A DNA stretch of 64,000 nt from Boswellia sacra (GCA_013180625.2 SNVD02009519.1:2074501-2138500), one strand, 5' to 3'. Shown: positions 12,709 through 25,329, numbered from the stretch's first letter. Made by a program: numbers and translations. Notes: generated by a model not told the origin, from the letters alone.

Positions 12709-13307
12709 GCTTCCACTTCTAATTTTACTTTACAAAGTTATTTAATAGATTGTGTTATATGTTTTCATGAGAAATAGAAATTTGAAATGAATTTTGAGGA
12801 ACAGTGTACAACTTATGAACTCCTTTCTTGGAAGCGAACTAGAATAACCATTATCCTGTTTCTTTTTTCAAAGTTTAGAAAACTAACTCAAAAGTACTTT
12901 TATAAAATATTTCCAGATAAGATATTTATTCTAACTACTTTTTTATGTAGTTTTTTAATTAATAAATGGTGTTTTTATTGAACATAAAAAATTGAAACTA
13001 TTTTCTTTTTCTTTATCTTTTTCTTTTTTGTAAGAAGAACTATTATTTATTTTATTCACATAAAGTAGAAGAAATATTAAAACTTTTAAAATAATTCAAA
13101 ATCTGCTGAAAATATTAATTCAGACACAGGATAAATATATTCTTCAAATATGTAACATAGAAGAGTTGTTAGAAATTCTCATGCCTATTTCTTGCTTTTG
13201 ACAAATAAAGAAGCATTCCAGGAGTTTAAATACATCATGGTCACACATATTTTTGCTGTAAGGCAAGAGAAGACAACTAAATAAGAAAATCAAGATAATT
13301 GTTAGCT
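12709..13307. other. Intergenic, AT-rich
   Basis: 5' flank of the DUF3143 gene on the left and downstream flank of the ABC transporter remnant on the right. No gene is supported. Confidence 0.4.
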
Positions 13308-13420
13308 TCAATGTGGTTCTGCAGAGTGCGAATTTGACCAGTATTCCTTCATAAGCTCCCCAAACAATGAACCTTCTCTATTTGTTAACTTCATTGGCTC
13401 ATCATACTCTGCAAGTTTTC
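13308..13420 (-). pseudogene. ABCC10-like transporter remnant: last exon
   Basis: Read on the minus strand, a splice acceptor (TCTCAG at 13426-13421) is followed by codons for [11 protein letters not shown], then [12 protein letters not shown], and a stop at 13310-13308. This is the typical C-terminal tail downstream of the second nucleotide-binding domain of plant ABCC/MRP transporters (I recall [13 protein letters not shown]... ending in SAESH for ABCC10). The exon is open, but the NBD2 exons expected just upstream (13421-14639) are absent. It is the far 3' end of the gene whose other pieces lie at 14640-14752, 24321-25804, 51675-53016 and 55641-56072. Confidence 0.8.
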
Positions 13421-14020
13421 CTGAGACATAGTGAAACTAAAACTTCATCAAAACGTTCAAAGCTTTTTTCCAAAGAATTCATTCAATTCAACCTTCTTTG
13501 CAATTCAATTTTTAGCAAAATGACCCGTCAAATGGTTTCTCAGTTCTATTTCTGCTTTACTAAGTGAGAAAAAAGATGCTATCCATATATATTGCCAATA
13601 GGCACTATCATGCTGTTTCTGATCCAAGCTCCATTATGATTCCACCCCCTGAAAATGAGGCCTTGCTACTATACTTCAAGTAATGGTTGTGTGAAATTGA
13701 TGAAATTCCAGTGAAGGCCTTAACATCGAAATTGATATGGCAGCATGAACCTGATAATGAAACAAATTAATGTGCTTGATGATGCAGGAAAGGATGTACA
13801 TTTGTTATTTGGGCATATAATATGGAAGTCAAACTTTCAATAATTGTTGTCATCAAAAGCAAAAATGGTAACCTACCCCTAAAGGGAGCAGATACAGGGC
13901 AAACAAAAATCCATATTTAAGTTATATTTCAGACGACTCTCACCATCATTAATAGATTAATAGAAATGTAAAACGTATTATATTGTGTCAATATGAATTA
14001 ATTTTTTTTGGATCTATAAT

Positions 14021-14055
14021 ACTATTTATATTGTGCTTAACCCAATATAAATAGT
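14021..14055. repeat. Perfect 13-bp inverted repeat
   Basis: ACTATTTATATTG (14021-14033) is mirrored by CAATATAAATAGT (14043-14055) with a 9-nt spacer. It could be a hairpin or the remnant of a small transposon. Confidence 0.7.
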
Positions 14056-14109
14056 ATTTCGAATTGTATCGTGTCTAATATTAAAAAAATTTTAGAGGTC
14101 TAGCACGAT

Positions 14110-14141
14110 CCATTTGGGTTTATATGACGTGGCCCAAATGG
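14110..14141. repeat. Perfect 9-bp inverted repeat
   Basis: CCATTTGGG (14110-14118) and CCCAAATGG (14133-14141) flank a 14-nt spacer containing TGACGT. It lies close to the preceding inverted repeat and may belong to the same repeat. Confidence 0.6.
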
Positions 14142-14639
14142 ACCGTATCATGTTTATGATCGTTCCTTTTCGTATTTGGTTCGAATGGGTAAAGATACAT
14201 AAAAAATTTTTTTTTTATCTTTAACCTTTAAATTTTGATTAAAAAAGCACATATGTATCTTAAAGAGACTAATTAAGTGCTTATTTTGAACTCCTAAACA
14301 TCTCTTTTAACAAAATAGGCTTATCTTTAAATCAAATTGAATTTTTTAACAACCCAACTTTTTTTTTAGAATTTATAAATAACAATTTTAAACTATTTTT
14401 ATTAATTATTACTGTCTCAAGTTAAAAATTATTTCATTAGCTTAGTTAAAAGTTAAAATCTTAAAATTTTATTTGAAAAAAATATAGACATACTAATCAA
14501 TTTCTTAAAAAAATATTAATAATTTAAATTAAAAACATAATTTTTTAAATATAGTATGAGAATTCTATTGTTAAGTTAAGACTGATTTTTTGATTAAAAA
14601 TGGGCTCATTTTATGAGATAGATTAAAAGAGATAGAGGT

Positions 14640-14752
14640 TAACCAGAAGGAATGGAATATAAGTGTAGAAGCAAGTAAATCGGTGGTATTGAAACAAATA
14701 GGACTCGCCAGGTAACAACTGCAAGATTAGTACAAGCATTTGTGATAGCACC
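14640..14752 (-). pseudogene. ABCC10-like remnant: transmembrane domain 2 piece
   Basis: On the minus strand this reads as the continuation of the exon broken at 24321: GAITNACTNLAVVTWRVLF then VSIPPIYLL, matching the second membrane domain of plant ABCC10-type transporters. It joins in frame to 24321-24380 when the Tekay-like element and one copy of the GCACC duplication are set aside. Downstream the reading frame becomes unrecognisable around 14690-14640. Confidence 0.8.
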
Positions 14753-17132
14753 TGACACGACCCGCCCCTAGCTAACACGAGCGAATCGTGCCTAAAACTG
14801 TGCTAGAAAAACTTTAAGAAAATTTGACAGAGTCTCCCCTGTATTTTAGACTAATCCCCCTGTCAAATACATAAAATTCAACACTTCCAAAATATTTATA
14901 TAACTACCAACTTCCTTTTTAGGTTCTTGAGTCCTCTATTAAAATAAAATATCCACAACATTGGCCTCCGGCCTTAAATAAAATTAATTATGATTCAAAA
15001 AGTTTACAACTAAAATTTTAATATAAGTTTAAAAAACTCAAACATGATGAGTAAACAAAAATGTCTAAAAAAAACTGAAACAAATCTTTGATACATATAT
15101 GATATCAAAATATTTACATATGCAAGAAAACCATCTACAATAATACAATAAAAAATCAAAAAGAAAGCTCTCAAAACATCATCAAATGGCCAACCTCAAG
15201 CAGCTATTGGCGCTCCGACTGAACACTGCAATCTCCTGGGGAAAAAGGGGTTTTTAAAGAAAAGAAAATAGGGTGAGTATAACTTCAGTGAGTGGGATAG
15301 AGTCATTAAAATAGATAAAAATTTGCATAAAATAAAATACTATATCATAATAATAAATTAATTAAAAATTATGCTTCACTAATATTAATAAGAAAACTAC
15401 TTAGAAAAGATACAAAAATGAAGAAGCAATTCTTTCAATAATTTCTATGTCTTTCACAAAATCTAAATTTGAATATAAAAATCTTCTAAAGCATTTCTAC
15501 TTGCATTCAACATTCAACATGATAAATATATTAAGTTTCTAAATCTCATAAAACTCATTTCATAATTTAAATTTCTAAGTCATTACAGTTTCACTAATCA
15601 AGTACCCAAACTAATCTGACTGATCATGACCTGGCGGGGCTAGGATCGCTCAGGCCAAGATATCACTATACTGATCCTACGCATGCGCAGAGCTGCCCCC
15701 AAAGGGCTAAACATCCAGATCACACGGCTCAAAGCCTCTATGTGTGCCTGAATGGGTCCCAAAGACCTCTATAATTTTACTATCTGAATGAATTGGGTAC
15801 TATCTTAGTAAAACATAAAAATTCAATTCTTTACTTTTAAATCTCTAAAACATTAAACAATCATTTCCGATACTGCATAGACAAAATTTGATAAATTATA
15901 AAATATGCTTCATACTAGAATAAAGGAATATCTATTTATTAACATAATAAAGTTTTGCTAACAATTATAAATAAATAGAAATTTATAATTTATAGTTCAA
16001 TTGTTGGTAAAAATAGTATTTTTTTCACTCAAAATCTCGTGGATCAACTTGTGTGGCAACCCCTTCTGCGATCGAATCCCGGTATGTATTAGGAACCGCA
16101 GTCTCACCTAAGGGAAAAAACCAAATAAAATTCTTTAATTTCACACTTCTTAAACTGATCAATTCTGGTTCTCTGATTTTTAATAATTAATTCACTCATC
16201 CAATTGGTCTAATATTTTATAAAGTCTTCTACACATACATACCTAATATCATATCAAATTGCATAGCATTCTGTGTTCATTAGATCCCTTAAATCCTTCA
16301 TTTTTTTCAGATACACAAATTCTGTAAACTCATTTCCAGAACTGACCTCTCCCTATTCCAAAATACATGATAATTTGTACCAAATTCGTAAAATCACAAA
16401 AATCTCCGGTTTTAAACTAGACATATAAACAAAATCATATCCCAAATTTCATAATTTTTGATGATCTCTAGGTACCTCAAATAACTTACTCAAAACAGAT
16501 TTTCTGCAGGAAAAATTAAATTTCCAGTAGTGAACAGTAAACTTCGAAAATTCATATAAAATTGTATACTCAACATTTTTCAGTGAATCCAACTTTAAAC
16601 AATTCCTTAGGATGTCTATTTTAACATATATAAATTTCAGAATCAGATTACAAGCCATCAGATTGCTATAATTTTCGAAATCTATACTGTTCATAGAACC
16701 CTAATTTTCCATAATTATCATCAAAACTTCAATTCCTTCAAACCAACTCCATAAAATCAACAAGAATGTGAAATACTTTGTATAAAACTTCCAATTTCAC
16801 CATTGTTCTTCCTTCTCTCTCTTCCTTCTATCTCTAAAAAAATTCTCTAATATATCTAATTTCTCTCTAATATCATAATATTCCATTTAATTATAGTAAA
16901 AGTTGAAGAAATTACCTCAAAACTCTCCAAATTCCTCTTGAAAATCAAAATTGTCCTCTTGCCCTTTCACTTCCTTCTCTCCCGTCTCCCCCTCTACCTT
17001 CTCTTGATTTTTTTTCTTCTAATTATGTCTTAATTAATCCTAATAGAAATACATGGCATATAAATGAATATATGGGCTGGGCTAAAATAACAATGGGCTA
17101 GGCTTACTTAAAAAAATTTAATGGGCTTTACA
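14753..17132 (-). repeat. 3' LTR of the Tekay-like element
   Basis: 2380 bp, TGACACGACC...GGGCTTTACA on the plus strand. Very similar to 21940-24320, with scattered substitutions and 1-2-nt indels. Confidence 0.9.
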
Positions 17133-17150
17133 ATACTACCCCCCTAAAAA
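17133..17150 (-). other. Polypurine tract of the Tekay-like element
   Basis: The minus strand reads TTAGGGGGGTAGTAT directly against the 3' LTR: a purine-rich plus-strand primer. Confidence 0.75.
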
Positions 17151-17169
17151 AAAATTTCGTCCTCGAAAT

Positions 17170-18202
17170 TACTAACCTGAGAGAAAGAGATGTGGATACT
17201 GAGCTCGCATAACGTCTTCTCGCTCCCACGTAGCTTCTTCTTTCGAGTGATTTCACCACCATACCTTAACCAATGGAATAGTCTTGGCACGAAGTACTTG
17301 CTGTTTCCATTCTATGATCTTTAATGGTTCTTCTTCAAAAGTCAAGTCTTCTTTTAATTGAATTGGCTGCTGTTAAAGGATATGGCTTGGATCATACACG
17401 TACTTTCGGAGCATAGAGACATGAAACACATTATGTATCTTTGACAATTCTGGAGGCAAAGCTAAACGGTAAGCAACTGTACCCACACGCTCGATAATCT
17501 CGTAAGGTCCAATGTAACGCAGACTTAGTTTTCCATGTTTACCAAAACGAAGCACACCTTTCCAAGGAGATATCTTTAAGAACACTTTATCTCCCACCTG
17601 AAACTCCAGATCTCTTCTACGCTTATCATCATAACTCTTCTGTCGATCTTGTTTCTAATAATAACTATCTTTTCATTTGTATCCTGTACCAGTTCTGGTC
17701 CCAATAGTCTCCTCTCACCCACTTCATCCCAACATATTGGTGTTCTATATTTCCTTCCATATAGAGCCTCATAAGGTGCCATTTCAATACTGGATTGGTA
17801 ACTATTATTATAAGCAAATTCCATTAGAGGCAAATAAACATCCCAATTGCCTTTAAACTCCAATACACAAGCTCTAAGCATATCTTCAAGAGTTTGAATG
17901 GTACGCTCAGATTGACCATCTGTTTGTGGGTGAAAAGCTGTGCTGAAATTCAATTTTGTGCCTAAAGCTTTTTGCAAGCTAGGCCAAAATCTGAAAGTAA
18001 AACGTGGATCTCTATATGATATTATTGACACAGGTGCACCATGAAGACGGACTATCTCTGCTACATAAATACTAGCTAGTCTATTCAATGAATGAGTAGC
18101 CTTGACAGGTAAAAAGTGTGCAGATTTTGTAAGACGATCTACCACTACCCAAATACCATCATGACCAGCCATAGTACGGGGAAGTCCTACCATAAAATCC
18201 AT
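17170..18202 (-). pseudogene. Integrase core and chromodomain-like tail (Tekay-like element)
   Basis: 18202-17576 encodes the integrase core: WVVVDRLTKSAHFLPV, a FHPQTDGQSERTIQTLEDML block with the catalytic Glu, and YEALYGRKYRTP. At the position where gypsy integrases normally carry the second catalytic Asp (an SDRDPRF-type motif), this copy has SYRDPRF, so Asp is replaced by Tyr. A frameshift near 17640 moves the C-terminal part (GDKVFLKISPWKG, YIGPYEII, NVFHVSMLRKY) to the ORF 17597-17373. Beyond its stop, to about 17170, are chromodomain-like codons (HSKEEATWERED) with a further in-frame stop. Inactive as it stands. Confidence 0.88.
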
Positions 18203-18214
18203 GATAATGTGTTC

Positions 18215-19444
18215 TCATTTCCATTCAGGAATAGGAAGTGGTTGAGAGAATCCCGCAGGTTTCTGGTGCTCAGCTTTTATTTGTTGGCAAACTAAACACC
18301 GAGACACAAATTCTGCAATATCCCGCTTCATACCTTGCCACCAATAATGTTCTCTCAAATTATGATACATCTTAGTACTTCCTGGATGCATTACATAGGC
18401 TGGAAAGTGAGCTTCTTCCATAATCTCTTTCTTTAATTCTTCAATGTTGGGCACACAAAGTCTATTTCCCATAACTAAGGCTCCATCATCTCTAACCGCA
18501 AAGTCTGATCGTAAGCCTTTCTTCACCTCTTCTATCAGTTTCATTAACTGAGGATCTTGTATTTGTGCATCTCTAACTTTATTAATTAAAGTAGGTCTAA
18601 CATGGAAATTGGCTAGTAGCACACTTGAGTCATTAATTGTTAACTTAATTCCCAAAGACCTCAATTCAATCAATAAAGGTAGATATGTCACCCTTAAATA
18701 GGCTATAGAGCTCGAGGACTTTCGGCTGAGTGCATCTGCTACTATATTTGCTTTACCTGGGTAATAGTCAATTGTGCAGTCATAATCCTTGATAAGCTCA
18801 ATCCATCTTCTCTGCCTAAGATTTAATTCTTTTTGAGTGAATAAATACTTGAGGCTCTTGTGATCTGTGTAAATTTGACATGTTGCCCCATATAAGTAAT
18901 GTCGCCAAGTCTTGAGTGCAAATACAATTGCTGCCAATTCTAAGTCATGGGTGGGATAATTTTGTTCATGCTTCTTTAGTTGCCTTGAAGCATAAGCTAT
19001 CACCTTACCGTGTTGCATCAAAACACAACCTAACCCCTGTCTAGAGGCATCACTGTAAATCACGAACCCCTCATTACCGGATGGAAGAGTAAGTATAGGT
19101 GCCGAAGTTAATCGTGTTTTGAGCTCTTGAAAACACTGCTCACAAGCATCAGTCCACTCAAACTTCACCTCCTTACGAGTCAACCGTGTTAATGGAACAA
19201 CAATTCTGGAAAAATTCTCAATAAATCTCCTATAATAACCTGCCAAGCCAAGAAAACTTCTGACTTCTGTTACATTAGTGGGTCTCTCCCATTTAACAAT
19301 AGCTTCTATCTTTTGAGGATCTACATACACCCCTTCAGCTGATATCACATGTCCTAAAAACACAACTTTGTCCAGCCAAAACTGGCACTTGCTGAATTTG
19401 GCATAAAGTTGTTTCTCCCTCAAGGTCTGCAAAACAATCTTCAA
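18215..19444 (-). pseudogene. RNase H and integrase N-terminus (Tekay-like element)
   Basis: An open stretch of 409 codons: end of the RT thumb ([17 protein letters not shown]), RNase H ([36 protein letters not shown]) and the integrase HHCC zinc finger ending in [12 protein letters not shown]. It is separated from RT by a frameshift near 19465 and from the integrase core by a TGA at 18217-18215, where related elements usually have Trp. Confidence 0.9.
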
Positions 19445-20292
19445 ATGTTCTGCATGCTCTCTTTGTCTCGCGAATACACCAATATGTCATCAATAAACAC
19501 GATAACAAAGCGATCCAGATAAGGATGAAATACTCGATTCATAAGGTCCATAAAAACTGCTGGAGCATTAGTCAACCCAAATGGCATTACAAGAAATTCA
19601 TAGTGCCCATAACGAGTTCTGAAAGCAGTCTTAGGTACATCGGCCTCTCTAATCTTGAGTTGATGGTAACCTGAGCGCAAATCTATCTTAGAGAAAACCC
19701 TTGCACCTTGCAACTGATCAAACAAATCATCAATACGAGGAAGAGGATACTTGTTACTGATTGTCACCTTGTTCAACTGTCGGTAGTCTATGCATAACCG
19801 CATTGTTCCATCCTTCTTTTTAACAAACAAGATCGGTGCTCCCCATGGTGAAACACTAGGTCTAATAAACCCCTTATCAACCAACTCTTGCAGTTGCACT
19901 TTTAACTCCTTTAACTCTGCTGGAGCCATTCTGTATGGTGCCATGGAAATAGGGGTTGTTCCCAGAGCTAAATCGATTGTGAATTCAACTTCCCTATCTG
20001 GTGGTAAGCCCGGTAAATCTTCTGGAAACACATCCGGGAAATCTTGTACAATAGGAATATCTTCTATTCTTGCTTCACTCACTGAAGTATCAATCACATG
20101 AGCTAGGTAGGCTGAACACCCCTTTTCAAATAATCGTTTAGCTTCAAGAGCAGATATTATGCAAGTAGAGAGGATTCGTCGATCTCCATAGAAAATAAAT
20201 TCAGGTGTTTCAGGTTTTCTAAACACCACCTCCTTCTTGAAGCAATCTACAGATGCATGGTGAGTTGCAAGCCAATCCATTCTCAATATCAC
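19441..20292 (-). pseudogene. Reverse transcriptase (Tekay-like element)
   Basis: Contains the protease/RT linker, [14 protein letters not shown], the [10 protein letters not shown] motif, [22 protein letters not shown] and the catalytic box FIDDILVYS. The frame is lost soon after that box. Upstream a TAA (about 20312) separates it from the protease ORF. Confidence 0.92.
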
Positions 20293-20310
20293 ATCGAAGT
20301 CTCGGATATC

Positions 20311-20860
20311 TTAAGGAATCAAGTTTGCTAATAGATCATGATTCCCTACCTTCACAACGCAATCCTTAAAAACATTTCCTACTAAGATGGAATCCCCAAT
20401 AGGTGTGGCTACTGCTAAAGTACACTCCAACGGTTTCAAATCTCTATCAGCATACATAGCAAACATATATGAAACAAAGGAATGGGTGGATCCAGGATCA
20501 ATCAAAATATGGGCCTCACGACAAAAGATAGTCAACGTACCCGTAACCACCTCTGGCGTAGCCTGTGCCTGCTGCTGAGTCATGGCAAAAACCCGTGCCT
20601 GTCGAACTGGCTGACTACCCTGTTGATTATTACTATTTCTTGAGGTATTCGTCTGGTTTCTAACTGAAGAAGTAGATGTCCCTGTTTGAAGCCTTCCAGG
20701 TCCTCTATCTTTCTAAACAAGGCTGCTACCTTGAGTTAAAGCAGGACAAAATTTCTTGATATGCCCTTTCTGACCACAATGATAACAACCAGGTCTACCA
20801 AACCGACACTTTCCCTCATAAAGCTTGCCACAAGTCTCACATAATGGGAATTGAGTCATT
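20311..20860 (-). pseudogene. Gag zinc knuckle and protease (Tekay-like element)
   Basis: A CCHC knuckle, CYHCGQKGHIKKFC, lies near 20800-20760, followed by an in-frame stop. An open stretch at 20583-20311 then carries the aspartic-protease motif IDPGSTHSFVS. Stops on either side isolate the protease from gag and RT. Confidence 0.85.
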
Positions 20861-20901
20861 CTGGATTGATCATCATGTTGTATGCTCCCCTTTCTACTAA
20901 T

Positions 20902-21834
20902 CTACCTAGAACTTTGTTTTTGCCCCTCTGGTGGACCCTGTCTCTGACTACTCTTATAACTATCAGAATAAGCTGAATAACTGCCCCCTCTCTTGCTTGG
21001 TCGATGGCTAGTACTATCAACTGGCCAACTTTGCTGACGTCTATAGCTTGAATCAGCTCGGTTAGCCTCTCCCAAATTTCTCTCAACTTTCATAGCAGCT
21101 TGAACTAACTTACCAAAGTCATCATAATTGTTGGCAGCAAGTACAACTCTGATTTCTCTACGTAATCCTTCTTCAAACTTTTTACACCTTTCCTCCTCAT
21201 CAGCCACAATAGAAGGAGCAAATCTGGAGAGCTCTAAAAATTTCTTCTCATACTCCTCCACTGATCTGGACCCTTGAACCAGTCTCAAGAACTCACTACG
21301 CTTGATATCTTTGTACACAGCAGGAAAGTAGTGATCAAAGAACTCCTTTTTGAACAAAGCCCAAGTAATAACTTCCTGTGATGGATGACGACGCTGAACT
21401 GACTCCCACCAGTGGTATGCTCCATCCTCCAATAAAAATGTAGCAAAAAGCAACTTCTGCTCATCAATACACCCCATAACTCCAAAGATACGCTCTAGCT
21501 TGCTTAACCAAGCCTCTGCACTAGGAGGATCAACATTACCATCAAAGCTTTGACCACCCAACATCCTAACCCGCTCAATAGTGTTCTCTTCCCTAACACG
21601 CCCTTGATTTTGAGTAACAGTAGCAACAAACTGGGCTAGTGCATCTACTGAGTGTATAATGATAGGAGGGTCACGGTGATTCCTATTCTCATTTTCTCTC
21701 GCATTTGACTGTCTTTCCTCTCCACGACTATGTTCATTTTCCTCTTCACCTTCAGGTGGTGGTGGTGGAGAATTTGCAGTTTGGTTCAGTCCACCCCTGG
21801 CTCTAGTGCGAGGTCTGCCTGTATGTTGGCTCAT
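20902..21834 (-). pseudogene. Gag capsid region (Tekay-like element)
   Basis: The likely start is the Met at 21834 (MSQHTGRPRTRARGG), since upstream codons fall in the primer-site region. The Retrotrans_gag core is present: DPPSAEAWLSKLERIF, LLEDGAYHWWESV, FKKEFFDHYFPA, SVEEYEKKFLELSRFAP. A TAG ends the frame at 20902 before the zinc knuckle. Confidence 0.88.
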
Positions 21835-21924
21835 GATGATGCCTACAAAATATAATGCTTCTTTTATCATTCCAAAACTATGTTTATGCAAACATGAAAA
21901 AGTTAACAAAATCTTAAAAACTAT

Positions 21925-21939
21925 GCTCTGATACCAAGT
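21925..21939 (-). other. Primer-binding site of the Tekay-like element
   Basis: The minus strand reads ACTTGGTATCAGAGC directly inside the 5' LTR; TGGTATCAGAGC is the usual initiator-Met tRNA complement in plant gypsy elements. Confidence 0.85.
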
Positions 21940-24320
21940 TGACATGACCCGCTCCTAGCTAACACGAGCGAATCGTGCCTAAAACTGTGCTAGAAAAACT
22001 TTAAGAAAATTTGACAGAGTCTCCCCTGTATTTTAGACTAATCCCCCTGTCAAATACATAAAATTCAACACTTCCAAAATATTTATATAACTACCAACTT
22101 CCTTTTTAGGACCTTGAGTCCTCTATTAAAATAAAATATTCACAACATTAGCCTCCGGCCTTAAATAAAATTAATTATGATTCAAAAAGTTTACAACTAA
22201 AATTTTAATATAAGTTTAAAAAACTCAAACATGATGAGTAAACAAAAATGTCTAAAAGAAACTGAAACAAATCTTTGATACATATATGATATCAAAATAT
22301 TTACATATGTAAGAAAACCATCTACAATAATACAATAAAATATAAAAAAGAAAGCTCTCAAAACATCATCAAATGGCCAACCTCCAGCAGCTATTGGCGC
22401 TCCGACTGAACACTGCAATCTCCTGGGGAAAAAGGGGTTTTTAAAGAAAAGAAAATAGGGTGAGTATAACCTCAGTGAGTGGGATAGAGTCATTAAAATA
22501 GATAAAAATTTGCATAAAATAAAATACTATATCATAATAATAAATTAATTAAAAATTATGCTTTACTAACATTAATAAGAAAACTACTTAGAAAAGATAC
22601 AAAAACGAGGAAGCAATTCTTTCAATAATTTCTATGCTTTCACAAAATCTAAATTTGAATATAAAAATCTTCTAAAGCATTTCTACTTGCATTCAACATT
22701 CAACATGATAAATATATTAAGTTTCTAAATCTCATAAAACTCATTTCTTAATTTAAATTTCTAAGTCATTACAGTTTCACTAATCAAGTACCCAAACTAA
22801 TCTGACTGATCATGACCTGGCGGGGCTAGGATCGCTCAGGCCAAGATATCACTATACTGATTCTACGCATGCGCAGAGCTGCCCCCAAAGGGCTAAACAT
22901 CCAGATCACACGGCCCAAAGCCTCTATGTGTGCCTGAATGGGTCCCAAAGACCTCTATAATTTTACTATCTGAATGAATTGGGTACTATCTTAGTAAAAC
23001 ATAAAAATTCAATTCTTTACTTTTAAATCTCTAAAACATTAAACAATCATTTTCCGATACTGCATAGACAAAATTTGATAAACTATAAAATATGCTTCAT
23101 ACTAGAATAAAGGAATATCTATTTATTAACATAATAAAGTTTTGCTAACAATTATAAATAAATAGAAATTTATAATTTATAGTTCAATTGTTGATTAAAA
23201 ATAGTATTTTTCCCACTCATAATCTCGTGGATCAACTTGTGTGGCAACCCTTTCTGCGATCGAATCCCGGTATGTATTAGGAACCGCAGTCTCACCTAAG
23301 GGAAAAAACCAAATAAAATTCTTTAATTTCACACTTCTTAAACTGATCAATTCTGGTTCTCCGATTTTTAATAATTAATTCACTTATCCAATTGGTCTAA
23401 TATTTTATAAAGGTCTTCTACACATACATACCTAATATCATATCAAATTGCATAGCATTCTGTGTTCATTAGATCCCTTAAATCCTTCATTTTTTTCAGA
23501 TACACAAATTTTGTAAACTCATTTCCAGAACTGACCTCTCCCTATTCCAAAATACATGATAATTTGTACCAAATTCGTAAAATCACAAAAATCTCCAGTT
23601 TTAAACTAGACATATAAACAAAATCATATCCCAAATTTCATAATTTTTGATGATCTCTAGGTACCTCAAATAACTTACCCAAAACAGATTTTCTGCAGGA
23701 AAAATTAAATTTCCAGTAGTAAACAGTAAACTTCGAAAATTCATATAAAATTGTATACTCAACATTTTTCAGTGAATCCAACTTTAAACAATTTATTAGG
23801 ATGTCTATTTTAACATATATAAATTTCAGAATCAGATTACAAGCCATCAGATTGCTATAATTTTCGAAATCTATACTGTTCACAGAACCCTATTTTCCAT
23901 AATTATCATCAAAACTTTAATTTCTTCAAACCAACTCCATAAAATCAACAAGAATGTGAAATACTTTGTATAAAACTTCCAATTTCACCATTGTTCTTCC
24001 TTCTCTCTCTTCCTTCTATCTCTAAAAAAATTCTCTAATATATCTAATTTCTCTCTAATATCAAATATTCCATTTAATTATAGTAAAAGTTGAAGAAATT
24101 ACCTCAAAACTCTCCAAATTCCTCTTGAAAATCAAAATTGTCCTCTTGCCTTTTCACTTCTTTCTCTCCCGTCTCCCCCTCTGCTTTTTCTTGAATTTTT
24201 TTTCTTCTAATTATGTCTTAATTAATCCTAATAGAAATACATGACATATAAATGAATATATGGGCTGGGCTAAAATAACAATGGGCTAGGCTTACTTAAA
24301 AAAATTTAATGGGTTTTACA
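21940..24320 (-). repeat. 5' LTR of the Tekay-like element
   Basis: 2381 bp on the plus strand from TGACATGACC to GGGTTTTACA. Nearly the same length as its partner, so no large indels since insertion. Confidence 0.9.
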
Positions 24321-25101
24321 GCACCACCGGCGAAGACTATATTAAATGGGACATCAAGGTCGATGATACTCAAATCAGAAGATACCTACATTAAGACCAA
24401 AAACAAATTAACATAGAGAAATAATAGTTTCATCATTCCCTTGTGAGGACACCCAAAAAAAAAAAAAAATACTGATGCTTACTCGGCTAAATATCCTTCC
24501 CAAAGTCGTAGAGGCATAAAAAGACATAGGTGCTCCGAAAAGGGGAATTAGTGACTGTGAAAGTAAAGATTTTGATGATTGAAGACTTAAAATAACCGCA
24601 GAGAAAGTTGTACATAGCAAGAGTGGTGTTGAGGCAAATCCAATCAGCAAGTAAACCACTATCAAACTGTAATGTGTTAACATGATGATTTCCTAAATTG
24701 GCAGCCATCCAAGAGTTCTGTCCTATCTGAGCAATCAGAAATGCAAGGTAAGAAAGAATGGCGATGAAGCAGAATAGAAAGCCCTCGTTCTGACTCAGAT
24801 ATTGTATGTATGGCTTAAATCCCATGTCACCTATTTGTCTTTCTTCTTGTTTGATCAACTTATTACCTTTGGCTACCTTTAGTTGTTTGTCTGTATAAAT
24901 CCTCTTAATCTCTTTAGCAGGCATTCTATGTGCCTCGGGAGAAGTAAATTCAGCAAGTCTCTCGAAGCCAGCACTTCCTTGTGTGCATTGACAAGGTCCT
25001 GAAATTCTTTGCTTGAGGCTAATACTTGATGATAAGAAGCTGCACATAGTATTTCCCCATCTGGCATTAACCGCAAGCAAAATAAAGCTTGCTTCAAACA
25101 A
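24321..25101 (-). pseudogene. ABCC10-like remnant: linker and start of transmembrane domain 2
   Basis: On the minus strand: PDGEILCAASYHQVLASSKEFQDLVNAHKEV (about 25070-24990), a frameshift near 24985, then GFERLAEF, KLIKQEERQIGDMGFKPYIQYL and a hydrophobic helix (LFCFIAILSYLAFLIAQIGQ). A second frameshift near 24600 is followed by SLQSSKSLLSQSL and FGAPMSFYASTTLGRIFSRV up to a GTAAGC donor at about 24483. After a short intron the next exon begins (acceptor near 24391) with SSDLSIIDLDVPF and is cut by the Tekay-like insertion at 24320. Motif order matches the inter-NBD linker and TMD2 of plant ABCC transporters. Confidence 0.88.
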
Positions 25102-25329
25102 CAGAGCTGAGAAAGATTAATTTTTAAATATACTTGCGAGTCGCATCCTAATTAAATCTATCTTGTGGAGGCGTCCAACAGAAACCTATGGCTATAATGC
25201 TGGAAGCGCTTTGGACAGAATGACATGACAACAGCTAAGAGTAGACAATGCAAACAAAGAGAATTAAAGAATTATGAGAGAAATTTGGAGAAAGTTCCAG
25301 ATGTTGAAATTATTCTGACCAAAATTGAA

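Larger units (their letters stand above)
13421..14639. other. Unassigned AT-rich DNA where NBD2 of the transporter should be
   Basis: No Walker A, LSGGQ or Walker B motif of NBD2 can be found here on the minus strand. The region instead holds two perfect inverted repeats (14021-14055 and 14110-14141) and long A/T runs, consistent with a deletion and/or remnants of another repeat. Confidence 0.5.
14753..24320 (-). mobile_element. Ty3/gypsy chromovirus (Tekay/Del-like), nearly full-length, degenerate
   Basis: 9.57 kb with two ~2.38-kb LTRs, flanked by a perfect 5-bp duplication GCACC (14748-14752 and 24321-24325). On the minus strand the order is PBS, gag, zinc knuckle, protease, RT, RNase H, integrase, chromodomain-like tail, PPT. 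Domain order, long LTRs and a C-terminal chromodomain-like segment point to the Tekay/Del chromovirus lineage. Several stops and frameshifts disrupt the polyprotein. The insertion splits an exon of the ABC transporter. Confidence 0.93.

Noticed and set aside
16449..16694. 81-codon ORF repeated at 23638-23883
   Set aside because: It occurs in both LTRs of the Tekay-like element and has no protein-like conservation beyond LTR identity.
19790..20101. Plus-strand ORF across the reverse transcriptase region
   Set aside because: Antisense shadow of the RT coding frame.
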